From Chloroflexi bacterium HGW-Chloroflexi-10 (GTDB lineage: Bacteria > Chloroflexota > Anaerolineae > Anaerolineales > Anaerolineaceae), in the NCBI GenBank assembly GCA_002840755.1, contig PHBZ01000045.1, positions 1 to 64,000 of the forward strand: a DNA stretch of 64,000 nt. The letters run 5' to 3'. The notes beneath the pieces were generated by a model, which had not been told where the DNA came from, made no database searches, and worked only from the letters and a program-made list of their open reading frames with translations. The first letter of the stretch is position 1. Every line of letters starts with the position of its first letter. Shown piece by piece: positions 1-8,725 of the stretch. The translations under genes and the position numbers were made by a program.

Positions 1-174
1 ATGCTTTGAGAAGGAGGGTACTTCGGGTACTCAGGAGAAACGCACTTCTTCGCCTGACGATTTATCTTTGGGGGAAGCTATATTGGCTAAGAATCGGGCG
101 TGCGGGCAAGCCAGAAAAGTGCATCTCTCCTTTGGGGGGCGGGCAGGCCGGAAAAGTGCATCTCTCCTTTTGAG
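1..174. repeat. Dispersed repeat, copy 1 (cut by window start)
   Basis: Positions 1-170 match 1181-1350 with only three differences (58/1238, 80/1260, 143/1323). The unit contains a small hairpin (GGGTAC-TTCGG-GTACTC, 18-34) and two tandem copies of GAAAAGTGCATCTCTCCTTT (114-133 and 151-170, period 37). ORFs read through it on either strand are repeat-derived and should not be annotated. The true left end lies outside the window. Confidence 0.9.
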
Positions 175-275
175 GCTCGTCGAGCAGGGCGTCAATGCAG
201 TGTAACGTCTGATGTTACCGGCAAGGGCGGGCGTGGATTCTGCTCGGTAGCAGAGGAAACTCAAAGCAATGCGAC

Positions 276-313
276 CAGTTGTCAATAGACCTACGAATGT
301 CTATTGACAACTG
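276..313. repeat. 15-bp perfect inverted repeat downstream of the XRE gene
   Basis: Arms 276-290 and 299-313 are exact reverse complements around an 8-base loop. The inner arms GTCAATAGAC and GTCTATTGAC resemble the palindrome GTCTATAGAC at 572-581, which lies upstream of the same regulator gene. It may act as a hairpin terminator for the minus-strand XRE gene, although no T-run follows directly, or as a regulator binding site. Symmetry is seen; function is inferred. Confidence 0.6.
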
Positions 314-331
314 CCAGATCCAAACAATAAG

Positions 332-523
332 TTACTCTAATATAAACAATTCTTCTACTGTCGTATCCAATAGCCTGGCCATTTTCATAGCCAATTCCAG
401 TGTAGGATTGTATTTATCGTTTTCTATAGCGACTATTGTTTGCCTTGAAACATTTAATAGCACAGCTATGTCTTCCTGTCGTAAACCTCTGTTTTTTCTT
501 AATAGTTTGATTTTATTCTTCAT
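332..523 (-). CDS. XRE-family HTH transcriptional regulator (63 aa)
   Basis: A compact one-domain DNA-binding protein of the Cro/XRE type that fills almost the whole ORF. The recognition-helix region reads QEDIAVLLNVSRQTIVAIEN (residues 16-35), the hallmark of the YozG-like small XRE regulators, which commonly sit beside a small membrane protein gene. Here the membrane protein gene (587-946) lies immediately upstream on the same strand, so the two are probably co-transcribed from the promoter at 982-1009. Palindromes at 572-581 and 276-313 could be operators for this protein. It carries no effector domain, so its signal is unknown. Family assignment is firm; targets are inferred. Confidence 0.9.
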   Translation of the reverse strand: MKNKIKLLRKNRGLRQEDIAVLLNVSRQTIVAIENDKYNPTLELAMKMARLLDTTVEELFILE

Positions 524-571
524 TTTTAATTGAATTTAGACAAAAAGTAGGCTTCTGAGGAACTGACGTTG

Positions 572-581
572 GTCTATAGAC
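572..581. promoter_or_regulatory. Palindrome GTCTATAGAC upstream of XRE gene
   Basis: A perfect 10-base palindrome between the membrane protein stop (587) and the XRE start (523). It shares the GTC-TAT-GAC pattern with both arms of the inverted repeat at 276-313, so three related sites bracket the regulator gene. Best guess is an autoregulatory operator. Confidence 0.4.
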
Positions 582-586
582 GAATT

Positions 587-946
587 TTAAATTCCAGAAA
601 TGATTAACCAAGCGCCAATCGAAACAATAATCGCACTAATAATTGCACCTACCAAGATAATTTTCAAAAGCGGATTATCGTCTTGATACTCATCATCACC
701 TTTTGTAGCTCTTTTTTGTAGCACGAGTTGTGAGAAAATCAGAACTATACTGGTGGTTACTAATAAAAAGCTTGGTAATGAATTGATAGATGTGTGTTGG
801 GTATACGTTTTAAAAGATTCATAGAAAGACCACGCTGTTAAAGCCAATAAAACATAAATCAAAGCATTTCGCTGTGCTTTAAGTCCAATGGTCTTTTCCA
901 TTTCATCCATTTTGCGAAAACCTAATTTCAAGAAAAATGATTTCAT
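587..946 (-). CDS. Small integral membrane protein, XRE-linked (119 aa)
   Basis: No enzymatic motif is visible. Three or four hydrophobic segments are seen: residues about 28-45, 56-75 and 93-117, joined by a charged loop containing KRATKGDDEYQDD. The N-terminus is short, amphipathic and cytoplasmic-looking. Start chosen at 946 because GGAGG lies seven bases upstream and a consensus promoter lies 60 bases upstream. It precedes the XRE regulator by 63 bases on the same strand. This arrangement is common for small XRE/membrane-protein pairs, in which the membrane partner is often of unknown function. I do not recognise a named family with confidence. Confidence 0.75.
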   Translation of the reverse strand: MKSFFLKLGFRKMDEMEKTIGLKAQRNALIYVLLALTAWSFYESFKTYTQHTSINSLPSFLLVTTSIVLIFSQLVLQKRATKGDDEYQDDNPLLKIILVGAIISAIIVSIGAWLIISGI

Positions 947-981
947 AATACGCCTCCAAAAGTAAAATGTTCTTTACATTT

Positions 982-1009
982 ATTATATTACGAAAGCAGA
1001 AAATGTCAA
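982..1009 (-). promoter_or_regulatory. Sigma-70-type promoter for the membrane protein/XRE operon
   Basis: On the minus strand TTGACA (1009-1004) and TATAAT (987-982) are separated by 16 bases. AATGTAAA-type repeats occur on both sides, including AATGT-AAAGA-ACATT just downstream of the -10 box, a likely repressor site. The start codon at 946 follows with a good ribosome binding site. Confidence 0.75.
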
Positions 1010-1146
1010 GAACCTTTTACATTTTGTGCAGGACAATTCACAAAGCAGGAATTCAGACATGAATAATAAGGCTCAAGGATACGGTTTAGTATCAAATAAT
1101 CGACGAGCGCGGGCAAGATTTTTATGGCCACTAAAATAGATAAGGG

Positions 1147-1354
1147 CTAGCTGTGTTGGCTCAGAAGAAGATTGGCGGGTATGCTTTGAGAAGGAGGGTA
1201 CTTCGGGTACTCAGGAGAAACGCACTTCTTCGCCTGAAGATTTATCTTTGGGGGAAGCTGTATTGGCTAAGAATCGGGCGTGCGGGCAAGCCAGAAAAGT
1301 GCATCTCTCCTTTGGGGGGCGGACAGGCCGGAAAAGTGCATCTCTCCTTTGGGG
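1147..1354. repeat. Dispersed repeat, copy 2
   Basis: Fullest copy seen. Bases 1181-1350 are nearly identical to 1-170; bases 1149-1190 also align to 4409-4450 of copy 3. It holds two tandem GAAAAGTGCATCTCTCCTTT units (1294-1313, 1331-1350). With copy 1 it brackets the XRE/membrane pair, with copy 3 it brackets uvrA. The remaining bases to 1522 hold only a weak hairpin (CCAGTCC 1421-1427 with GGACTGG 1436-1442). Confidence 0.9.
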
Positions 1355-1522
1355 TTTCCTGCAAACCCTGCCAGGAACATGCAGGACGAATGTCAGCCAA
1401 ACTGACCTACAGCGACACGGCCAGTCCCTCCGAACGGACTGGCGCACGGTATTTTTTAGTCAACCCTTTGACCTGTATCATAGCGTTTTCCATAAAATGA
1501 TTCCTTGATGTGATATTCAGAT

Positions 1523-4048
1523 TTATAGTGACAACACCTTGAGATACTGCCCGGTGTAGGATTCAGCCACCTGGGCAACTTCTTCAGGTGTACCTTCCGC
1601 CAACAATCGGCCTCCGGCCATGCCGCCTTCAGGACCAAGATCAACTATCCAGTCCGCGGCGCGGATGAGGTCGAGGTTATGCTCCACTACCATCACGCTA
1701 TTGCCAGCTTCGACCAACTTCTGCAGCAGACCCAATAGTAAAGTCGTATCAGCAGGGTGCAGCCCGGTGGTCGGTTCATCCAACAGATAAAGGGTTTTGC
1801 CGGTGGCCTTACGGCCGAGTTCCTTGGCCAGCTTGACACGCTGCGCCTCACCGCCTGAAAGGGTGGTGGCTGGCTGCCCCATTTTCAAGTAACCCAACCC
1901 GACCTCCCTCATTACCTCCAGCCTTGCACGCGCGGCAGGGATATCTTTGAACAGTTCAAGTGCCTCGGCAATGGTCATGTCCAGCACTTCTGAGATATCC
2001 TTGCCGTGATATTTCACCGCCAGGGTATCACGCTTGAAACGTCTTCCGTGGCAGGCAGGGCAGCGTACTTCCACATCAGGCAAAAAGTGCATCTTGACGG
2101 TGAGTGTGCCTGAACCTTCACAGCGTTCACAGCGTCCCCCAGGGACATTGAAGGAAAAATGGCGCGGTGTGAATCCGCGGGTTTTAGCTTCAGCGGTGGC
2201 CGCGAAGGCCTCACGGATGGGGGTGAAGGTGTCCGAATAGGTGGCAGCGTTGGAACGCGGCATACGTCCAATGTGCTCCTGATCTATGGTGATCACCTTA
2301 TCGATATACTGCCAGCCTTCGATACTGTCATGTTCGCCCACCTGCTCTAAAGAATGGTTCATGCGCTGCCGGGCGGCACGATCGAGGATATCAAAGATCA
2401 ACGAGGATTTTCCTGAGCCCGAAACACCGGTGACTGCTGCCAAAATACCCAGAGGTAATCGGACGGAGACATTGTGAAGGTTATACTGGCGTGCTCCGCG
2501 GATGGTGAGCGCCTTGCCGTTGGGGCTGCGCCTTTTCACTGGCATCGGTACCGTTTTTTCACCGGATAAATATGCACCCGTAATAGAGGCAGGATTACGC
2601 ATCAATTCCCCGGGAGTACCTGCAGCAATAATGCGGCCACCGGAACTGCCTGCTCCCGGGCCAATATCCACGATGTAATCCGCGGCCCGGATCAACTCAA
2701 GGTCATGCTCCACCACCAACACGGTGTTGCCCAGGTCTCGCAACCGGTAAAGCACCTTGATCAGGCGCTGCGTATCGCGCTGATGCAGTCCAATGGTCGG
2801 TTCATCCAGGATGTAAAGCACGCCTGTTAGGCCAGAACCAAGCAATGAAGCCAGCTTGAGGCGCTGCGCCTCACCCGCCGAGAGCGATGGACTGGCGCGT
2901 TCGAGAGTGAGGTAGCCAACGCCCACTTCGAGCAGACGTCCCACGCGCGCATCCAGATCATCCAGAATCGGTTTGGCAATTAACATTTCCTGGGTGGTAA
3001 AGGATGATTCAAGAGACTTTAGCCAGTCATCCAGCTCATTGAGAGGCAGTTTTTCCACATCGATGATGGTCTTGCCAATAACGCTAACAACACGGCTTTC
3101 TGCTTTCAGGCGAGCGCCATTACACTCAGGGCAGGCCTGGATGGTAAAGTACTGGTCGAGTTTTTCACGGTAGGTCTCGTTTTCGGCATGTTCGTCATAA
3201 CGGCGCAGCAGGTTGGTAATCACACCCTCATAACGACCCTGGTTGTTGGTGGCAGGCGTCTTCTTGCCCGGGAAGTGGCTCAAAAACTGTGGACTATCTG
3301 TGCCGTAATAGAGCAAGTCCCGTTGAACTTCGGTGTATTCCTTAAGTGGTTTGTCGAACTCAAATTCGAATCCGAACCACTTTCCGGCATTTTCGAGAAT
3401 TTGACGGTAATAGTTGATATGAAAGGTTTCCCATCCATCCACAGCGTTCTCGTTCAGACTCTTTTCAAGATGGATATAGCGCTCTATCAAAACCTGTCGC
3501 ACCACTCCCAACCCGGTGCAGCGCGGACAGGCTCCTGCCGGTTTGTTGAAAGAGAAGTTGGCCATCCCCATCTCAGGGATAGAAGCGCCGCAGTGCGGAC
3601 ACGGAAAACCGCCATCCACAGTTTCATCATTCTCGTCCATCCACTCATCCTCTGAGAATTCGAAGGTGGGCGGCGGCACATCTTTACCGCAGTTCGGGCA
3701 GGGGCGGTGACCCAACCGCGCGAAGAGCACACGCAGATAAGTGAAAACCTCGGTGACTGTGCCGACTGTTGAGCGCGGACTGTGGTTGTTGAGGTGCTGG
3801 TCAATACTGATTGAGGGTGAGAGTCCACTGATGCTATCCACCGGCGGTTTGGTAAGCTGATCTGTAACGAAACCCAGAGAATCAAGATATTGGCGCTGGC
3901 CTTCTTTATTGATAATATCAAAGGCCAGAGTGGACTTGCCAGATCCGGAAAGCCCGGTGAAGACCACCAGCTTGTTCTTAGGAATGTCAAGACTGACATT
4001 CTTGAGGTTGTGCAGACGCGCGTTACGAAGAGAAATAACAGAATCCAT
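1523..4048 (-). CDS. UvrA-like ABC ATPase lacking the UvrB-binding domain (841 aa)
   Basis: Two UvrA-type ABC ATPase modules. The first Walker A is GLSGSGKST at residues 32-40, the second is GVSGSGKSS near residue 540, and UvrA-type signature and Walker B motifs (LDEPTIGLHQRD, LDEPTTGLHPAD) follow each. Zinc-ligand pairs occur at C117/C120, C150/C153 and C174/C177, with another CxxC pair in the second half. After the segment PRSTVGTVTE (91-100) the usual UvrB-interacting domain is missing, so the protein is about 100 residues shorter than canonical UvrA. Such class II UvrA proteins occur in Deinococcus and in antibiotic producers, where roles in drug or DNA-damage tolerance are proposed; a role in standard nucleotide excision repair is not assured. 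The gene is flanked by copies 2 and 3 of the dispersed repeat. Confidence 0.93.
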   Translation of the reverse strand: MDSVISLRNARLHNLKNVSLDIPKNKLVVFTGLSGSGKSTLAFDIINKEGQRQYLDSLGFVTDQLTKPPVDSISGLSPSISIDQHLNNHSPRSTVGTVTEVFTYLRVLFARLGHRPCPNCGKDVPPPTFEFSEDEWMDENDETVDGGFPCPHCGASIPEMGMANFSFNKPAGACPRCTGLGVVRQVLIERYIHLEKSLNENAVDGWETFHINYYRQILENAGKWFGFEFEFDKPLKEYTEVQRDLLYYGTDSPQFLSHFPGKKTPATNNQGRYEGVITNLLRRYDEHAENETYREKLDQYFTIQACPECNGARLKAESRVVSVIGKTIIDVEKLPLNELDDWLKSLESSFTTQEMLIAKPILDDLDARVGRLLEVGVGYLTLERASPSLSAGEAQRLKLASLLGSGLTGVLYILDEPTIGLHQRDTQRLIKVLYRLRDLGNTVLVVEHDLELIRAADYIVDIGPGAGSSGGRIIAAGTPGELMRNPASITGAYLSGEKTVPMPVKRRSPNGKALTIRGARQYNLHNVSVRLPLGILAAVTGVSGSGKSSLIFDILDRAARQRMNHSLEQVGEHDSIEGWQYIDKVITIDQEHIGRMPRSNAATYSDTFTPIREAFAATAEAKTRGFTPRHFSFNVPGGRCERCEGSGTLTVKMHFLPDVEVRCPACHGRRFKRDTLAVKYHGKDISEVLDMTIAEALELFKDIPAARARLEVMREVGLGYLKMGQPATTLSGGEAQRVKLAKELGRKATGKTLYLLDEPTTGLHPADTTLLLGLLQKLVEAGNSVMVVEHNLDLIRAADWIVDLGPEGGMAGGRLLAEGTPEEVAQVAESYTGQYLKVLSL

Positions 4049-4130
4049 TTTATCTCCAGTGCAATTTAAGTTTTACATCTTAATTGTAAGACCCTGGTGA
4101 TCAAGTGGAGGGTTAACGAGCAAAAGGATA

Positions 4131-4373
4131 TTATTTTGAATCAGGAAGCTGATTCTGCCGAACAAGCACTTCAAGGTGCTGGTGGGCTTGCTCGAGTGCA
4201 CCTGGCCAGTCATCCGCTACTGCTGATTCAATCATGCCGGTGGCGCTGGCGCGCAGAGCCTTACCTGGATAATATGAGGAATACAGGAGCCGGACAAGAC
4301 GCAGGCACAGGGAGGGCTGTCTGGCGACGACTTCCATGGGAAGACGGTCGACAAAGAACATAAATTCCATATC
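4131..4373 (-). CDS. Possible small hypothetical protein or gene remnant (80 aa)
   Basis: From a Met at 4373 the frame encodes a mostly helical sequence (for example ARQPSLCLRLVRLLYSSYYP) that looks protein-like, but no family is recognised. Upstream the frame stays open into repeat copy 3 (to 4514), so a longer original gene may have been cut by the repeat. There is no clear ribosome binding site. It ends 82 bases before uvrA on the same strand. Could be a pseudogene. Confidence 0.3.
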   Translation of the reverse strand, partial: DMEFMFFVDRLPMEVVARQPSLCLRLVRLLYSSYYPGKALRASATGMIESAVADDWPGALEQAHQHLEVLVRQNQLPDSK

Positions 4374-4406
4374 CACGGTTTGCTGCCTGATTTTCTTTTT
4401 CTGGCA

Positions 4407-4571
4407 AGCTGCGCTGGCTAAGAAGAAAGATGGTGGGTTCGCTTTGAGATGGAAGGCGCTTCGGGTACTCAGGAGAAACGCACTTTTTCGCCTGACAATT
4501 TGTTTTTCGGGCATGACGTGCTGGCTAAGAGGTTAGCTGGCAGGCTCGAAAAGTGCATCTCTCCTTTGGGG
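4407..4571. repeat. Dispersed repeat, copy 3 (diverged)
   Basis: Aligns to copy 2 from 1149 on, sharing a conserved stretch around CTTCGGGTACTCAGGAGAAA and a single terminal GAAAAGTGCATCTCTCCTTT unit (4548-4567) instead of two. It ends six bases before the stop of the serine hydrolase gene. Clearly older or from a different subfamily than copies 1 and 2. Confidence 0.85.
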
Positions 4572-4576
4572 TTGTG

Positions 4577-5809
4577 TTACCAATCAATCTGGGCGATCAG
4601 GTCGGCCAGTTGGGTCCAGTTGGGGGTGGTGTCATTGGCCATGAGGACGATTCCCAATTTTTGCTGCGGGTAAAGACGCATATATGTTCCGAAACCTGGC
4701 CCACCACCAGGGTGACTGAAGGCGATTTCCGAACCACTGCCGTTGACTGCCCAACCCAGGCCGCGTTGTTGGGCTGCCTGCGTCTTTTTTTCCATAGTTG
4801 AGGTTATGGGGATAAAACTCTCCGAAAACATGCGCTGTACGCTTTCCGCTTTCAGGATTTGCACACCATCCAACTGCCCAGCATTGAGCAACATCATTTC
4901 AAAGCGGGCCATATCATCGGCCGGACCGATCAATCCGGTTGGCGGGGTCTGGTCGTTGTAGAGCAATTCAAACCATAGTTTACCGTCTTTGCGTTCATGA
5001 ATGTACACATCCGCAGCCTGGACGATGATGGGGAAGAGCAGAGCCTGGATATCGAAAGCCGGGTGGGAACCGGCGGCGGCATAGGGCAGCATGGCATCCG
5101 TGTAAACAAAGCCGGTTTGGTCCATGCGCAATGGAAGGAGGATGTTTTGACGAACATATTCCTCATAGCTTGATCCACTGACCGCTTCAATGACTGCGCC
5201 GAGTACCATATAGCCTACATTGGTATAGGTCGATTTCTGCCCGGGTTCGTATTTTAATTTGGCAAAGTCCGGCAGCACACGCTGAACCAATTCGGTTTGA
5301 TTGACGGAGGGCGCCTCCAGTGGATGAATCCAGCGAAACAGCTCGACGCCAGCATCCGGCATACCGGAACTGTGATTGAGCAGATGACGGATGGTGATGG
5401 GTGTAGTGTTTTCTGAAGGATAGCCCACTTCAAACCAGGGTAAATATGTGATTACGGTATCATCCAGCGCAAGTTTGCCGTGTTCTTCCAGTTGTAAAAT
5501 AGCCACCACAGTCGCGATCTTGGTGGATGACCACCAGTGATAGACGCTGTTTTCATCTGCCGGGAGGTTGGTATAGGGATTCGCGGTACCGAATCCGTTT
5601 TGATAGACCACCGCACCATCCTTTACCACCATAACCGATAGGGCCGGCGGGGTGTTGTTATCTGCTAAGCTTTCGAAATACAACTCCATTTCCGCAATGG
5701 AAGCAACCTGCTGAGGCGCAGGCGGCGTTTTGAGCCGCAAGACAAATCCTAATAAGAAAGTGGCTACACCGATTATCAAAATAACAAATAAAATTCTTTT
5801 CAGTCTCAT
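4577..5809 (-). CDS. Serine hydrolase, class C beta-lactamase/esterase family (410 aa)
   Basis: Membrane-anchored or exported hydrolase of the beta-lactamase superfamily (Pfam Beta-lactamase). Residues 1-24 form a basic N-terminus and one hydrophobic segment. The active-site triad of the family is present: SxxK as SSTK at 94-97, YxN as YTN at 195-197, and HxG as HPGG at 366-369. Family members act as D-alanyl-D-alanine carboxypeptidases, esterases or penicillin-binding hydrolases outside the membrane; the substrate cannot be read from sequence. The start at 5809 lies only 51 bases from a divergent small ORF (5861), so the promoter must be in that gap. Repeat copy 3 abuts its 3' end. Confidence 0.9.
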   Translation of the reverse strand: MRLKRILFVILIIGVATFLLGFVLRLKTPPAPQQVASIAEMELYFESLADNNTPPALSVMVVKDGAVVYQNGFGTANPYTNLPADENSVYHWWSSTKIATVVAILQLEEHGKLALDDTVITYLPWFEVGYPSENTTPITIRHLLNHSSGMPDAGVELFRWIHPLEAPSVNQTELVQRVLPDFAKLKYEPGQKSTYTNVGYMVLGAVIEAVSGSSYEEYVRQNILLPLRMDQTGFVYTDAMLPYAAAGSHPAFDIQALLFPIIVQAADVYIHERKDGKLWFELLYNDQTPPTGLIGPADDMARFEMMLLNAGQLDGVQILKAESVQRMFSESFIPITSTMEKKTQAAQQRGLGWAVNGSGSEIAFSHPGGGPGFGTYMRLYPQQKLGIVLMANDTTPNWTQLADLIAQIDW

Positions 5810-5860
5810 TAACTTTAATCCTTTCTGTGGTTGTTCTTATTTTAGAAAGGCAAGGAGACT

Positions 5861-6040
5861 ATGAAACCACATGAAACATGTAGTTTTGAATCGCTAAAAG
5901 GATATTCCATTTCGGAAGAAGCTTTATTTGGAAAATTACCAGATTGTGGTAAATATTGTGAGAGATGTTTCAGTCGCTCGCTCCTTCAACATGACAAAAA
6001 AGGGGTTGTCTTGAGAAACGATGGAGGGATGTTTCATTAA
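5861..6040 (+). CDS. Possible small Cys-rich protein (59 aa)
   Basis: An ORF too short for routine calling. It starts with ATG preceded by AGGAG at a good distance and encodes 59 residues with Cys at 7, 29, 33 and 36 (CGKYCERC), a pattern that could bind metal. Its stop overlaps the stop of the convergent MalT-like gene by four bases (6037-6040). No family is recognised. The good ribosome binding site and absence of any other gene in the gap support it; the short length and lack of recognised homologues argue caution. Confidence 0.35.
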   Translation: MKPHETCSFESLKGYSISEEALFGKLPDCGKYCERCFSRSLLQHDKKGVVLRNDGGMFH

Positions 6041-8679
6041 ATCACGCCGATATCTTTTGCAGACTGAATGGCTTCAGAGCGCTTTTCGGCGTGCAGCTTT
6101 CCATAAATGGCTTTGATGTGAAACCGGACCGTATTGACACTGATCCACATTTTTTCTGCTATTCCCTGGTAAGTTAATCCATCCGTCATCCATTGAAGTA
6201 CCTGAATTTCGCGCTCGCTGAGCGGTTCAACCAGGGTGTGATTGAGATTGGGTTGAACGGGTTGGGCAGAATGGAACGGCCCGTTTTGCAGCAAGGTTTG
6301 CAGGGTTTTACTGCCGGGATAGCGCTGAGAAAGTCTGTTCAGGGTTGGGTGAATCCAACTGATTTCATTGCGAAAAATGCGTAAATAGCCTTGCGGTTCG
6401 GCCAGTTGGATGGCTTCGATCAGATCGTCCTGGGCAGCCGCTGCATCACCAAGAAGTATATGCAGCCTAGCTTGCAGGATGAGGGATTCAATAAGATAGC
6501 CGAACCATTCGTGCTGCCGCGCCTGGTGAATAATATGGCTTAATAGCCCGTGTTGGGCAGGGTTATGGGCATGGTTTGTAGAAAGAGTATAGCGAATACG
6601 GCTGAGCACACCCCAAATCTGATCATATTGGAGCGCGGATGGGTCTGGTTCGGGCAGGATGGCAGCCCAATACCCGGCATGGTCCGGGTCGCCGATTTGC
6701 AACCAGGCATTCACCAGCCAGGGCGCGGCATCTCGCAGGACCGGCTGCGGAACCAGATCAAGCTGCTGCTGGATGGCAAGGATCATCCTGCGGGCTTCTT
6801 CCAGGTTTCCCTGGGCTGTTTTTGTTGAAACCAGTAGAATCTTTCCATAAACAGCGCTGAAATAACCAGCTTCTTCCGATATGTGCACCCCTTTAATCAA
6901 GACCTCTTCAGCTTCCTGCAGATGATCCCATTCCAATAAGGTGAAGCCGAGGGCTATGTAAATTGTACCAATGGCAGGCGTGCCAGTATATTGTCTTTGA
7001 ACTTGATAAAGATTATTGGTTGAAAACTGATAAGCATGTTTAAGTTCTCCCATCCCCTGTGCAATCATTAATAAATCCAGGGTGGCAAAAGTGGCCCCGA
7101 TAATATTACCGGCTTCCCAATGGTAAGGGATGGCCATCTCAAAATGCTGCTGGGCATCTTTTAAGCAACCGAGCTTGTGATTGGCACTACCCAAACTCAT
7201 ATGCAGCACACCGCGGGCAAAAGCACTGCTTTCAGGAATATGCGACAAAGTCCGGCTGGCAAAATCTATACTGCTGCGGCTTTGTCTCTGAAAGATTAAA
7301 AGCAGGGCTTGCAGCGCAGCTACTTCCCCATAGAGCGTGGCCTGGTTTTTGGCAGTGTAATGGGCAGCAGCAATTTCAAGATGCCGGGGAATTAAGTTAA
7401 TACGATTCTGTAAAAAATACATCCAGGCAGCGATCAAACACAAGCGGGGTTTTTTCTGCAAAATTTCCCAAGAGACGGCATCGATCCAGCCCAATACCAG
7501 GTTTACCTGCCCATTCATGCCGGCTTGCATGGCATTGCGTTCCAGCAAGTCTGCATAAAAATACTCATCCTGGCTGCGTAAGGCGTACTGGACTGCTTCA
7601 GCGATAAGCTGGTTATTCTCAAACCAGGCTGCGGCTTTACGGGCAGTTTGCGTGAACAGGTGTGGGTCGCTTTTTTTTACCAGGTGGGTTAAAAATTCAG
7701 AAAAGAGGTGATGGTAGCGGTACCAACCCGAATCGGCATCCAATCCGATCAGGAAAAGATTTTGGTCTTCCAGCGTGTTGATAATTTCCCGGCTGTTTTT
7801 ATCTTCCACGAGAGCATCACATAATGAATAGCAAAATCGATCCAAAACAGCCGTTGTTTTCAGAAAGCTTTGAATATATGCCGGCAAATCCATAAACACT
7901 GATTCCACCAAATAGTCAAACAAAAAATGGGACTGCCCATCCAAAACCAGTTTTTTATTACCGCCGTTCATCAGGCGCAGACCGGCCAGTTGAATCGAAG
8001 CAGCCCAGCCTTCCGTCTTTTGGTAAATCTGACTGATGAGCGCTTCAGGGATGGATAAACCCAGGGTATGACTTAAGAAATTTGTCGTTTCCGGCAAATC
8101 AAAGCGCAAGTCGGATTGATTCAATTCGGTCAATAAACCGCGGGCGCGCAACTGACCCAGCATTAATTTTGGTTTGGTACGACCAATAAGGATGAAAAGC
8201 GTGTTTTCCGGCAGATGATCCAACAAGGCCTGTAAAAACTGATGAATACTTTCATTTTGAATGAGGTGATAATCATCCAGGACCAGAAGGAATGGTTTGT
8301 TAAATCTTTCCAGATGGTGGACCAGTTCGGTCTCCAGCACTTCCGACTGTGAGGCGCTAAATGATTTGAGGTAACTCAACCCAGAGACACCTGCATTGCT
8401 CAGGCATTGGAGCAGGTATTGGATAAAGCTCTCAAAGCGGTTGTCGCTGGCATCCAGTGTGTACCAGGCAAAATCCAGATTGGTTTGATCCAACCAATCA
8501 TTTACCAGGGTACTTTTTCCATAACCGGCCGGGGCTTGAATTACGATTAATTTTCCGCCTAATCCAGCTGATAATCGCTGATATAACCTTTCCCGAAGCA
8601 CCAGGTTTTTTCTTCTAGTGGATTTTTTGATCTTGGTAGAAATCAGTGGAACAGCCATACGCTGATTATAACCATCCAA
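6037..8679 (-). CDS. MalT-like LuxR-family transcriptional regulator (880 aa)
   Basis: A large ATP-dependent (STAND-class) regulator. The N-terminal NTPase carries the Walker A motif APAGYGKST at residues 49-57 and a Walker B-like LLVLDDYHL near 137. A winged-helix segment follows, then a long helical TPR-like region from about residue 430 to 780 that usually binds the inducer. A LuxR-type HTH ends the protein (820-875: LSEREIQVLQWMTDGLTYQG onward). Length and architecture match MalT/AlkS-type activators, which oligomerise on ligand plus ATP binding and then activate transcription. Ligand and target genes are not evident. The gene stands alone on its strand; the next upstream gene is divergent (9031). 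Confidence 0.93.
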   Translation of the reverse strand: MDGYNQRMAVPLISTKIKKSTRRKNLVLRERLYQRLSAGLGGKLIVIQAPAGYGKSTLVNDWLDQTNLDFAWYTLDASDNRFESFIQYLLQCLSNAGVSGLSYLKSFSASQSEVLETELVHHLERFNKPFLLVLDDYHLIQNESIHQFLQALLDHLPENTLFILIGRTKPKLMLGQLRARGLLTELNQSDLRFDLPETTNFLSHTLGLSIPEALISQIYQKTEGWAASIQLAGLRLMNGGNKKLVLDGQSHFLFDYLVESVFMDLPAYIQSFLKTTAVLDRFCYSLCDALVEDKNSREIINTLEDQNLFLIGLDADSGWYRYHHLFSEFLTHLVKKSDPHLFTQTARKAAAWFENNQLIAEAVQYALRSQDEYFYADLLERNAMQAGMNGQVNLVLGWIDAVSWEILQKKPRLCLIAAWMYFLQNRINLIPRHLEIAAAHYTAKNQATLYGEVAALQALLLIFQRQSRSSIDFASRTLSHIPESSAFARGVLHMSLGSANHKLGCLKDAQQHFEMAIPYHWEAGNIIGATFATLDLLMIAQGMGELKHAYQFSTNNLYQVQRQYTGTPAIGTIYIALGFTLLEWDHLQEAEEVLIKGVHISEEAGYFSAVYGKILLVSTKTAQGNLEEARRMILAIQQQLDLVPQPVLRDAAPWLVNAWLQIGDPDHAGYWAAILPEPDPSALQYDQIWGVLSRIRYTLSTNHAHNPAQHGLLSHIIHQARQHEWFGYLIESLILQARLHILLGDAAAAQDDLIEAIQLAEPQGYLRIFRNEISWIHPTLNRLSQRYPGSKTLQTLLQNGPFHSAQPVQPNLNHTLVEPLSEREIQVLQWMTDGLTYQGIAEKMWISVNTVRFHIKAIYGKLHAEKRSEAIQSAKDIGVI

Positions 8680-8725
8680 AAAAATTCTTCAAACCAATTA
8701 TTAGAGAAAAAGGTACCCTCTCGAG

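Noticed and set aside
1211..1508. Several overlapping ORFs on both strands in repeat copies 1 and 2
   Set aside because: They are translations of the dispersed repeat, with no ribosome binding site and no protein family.
3188..3655. 155-codon plus-strand ORF opposite uvrA, and other long antisense frames such as 53784-54197
   Set aside because: Shadows of strongly coding frames on the opposite strand with conserved motifs.
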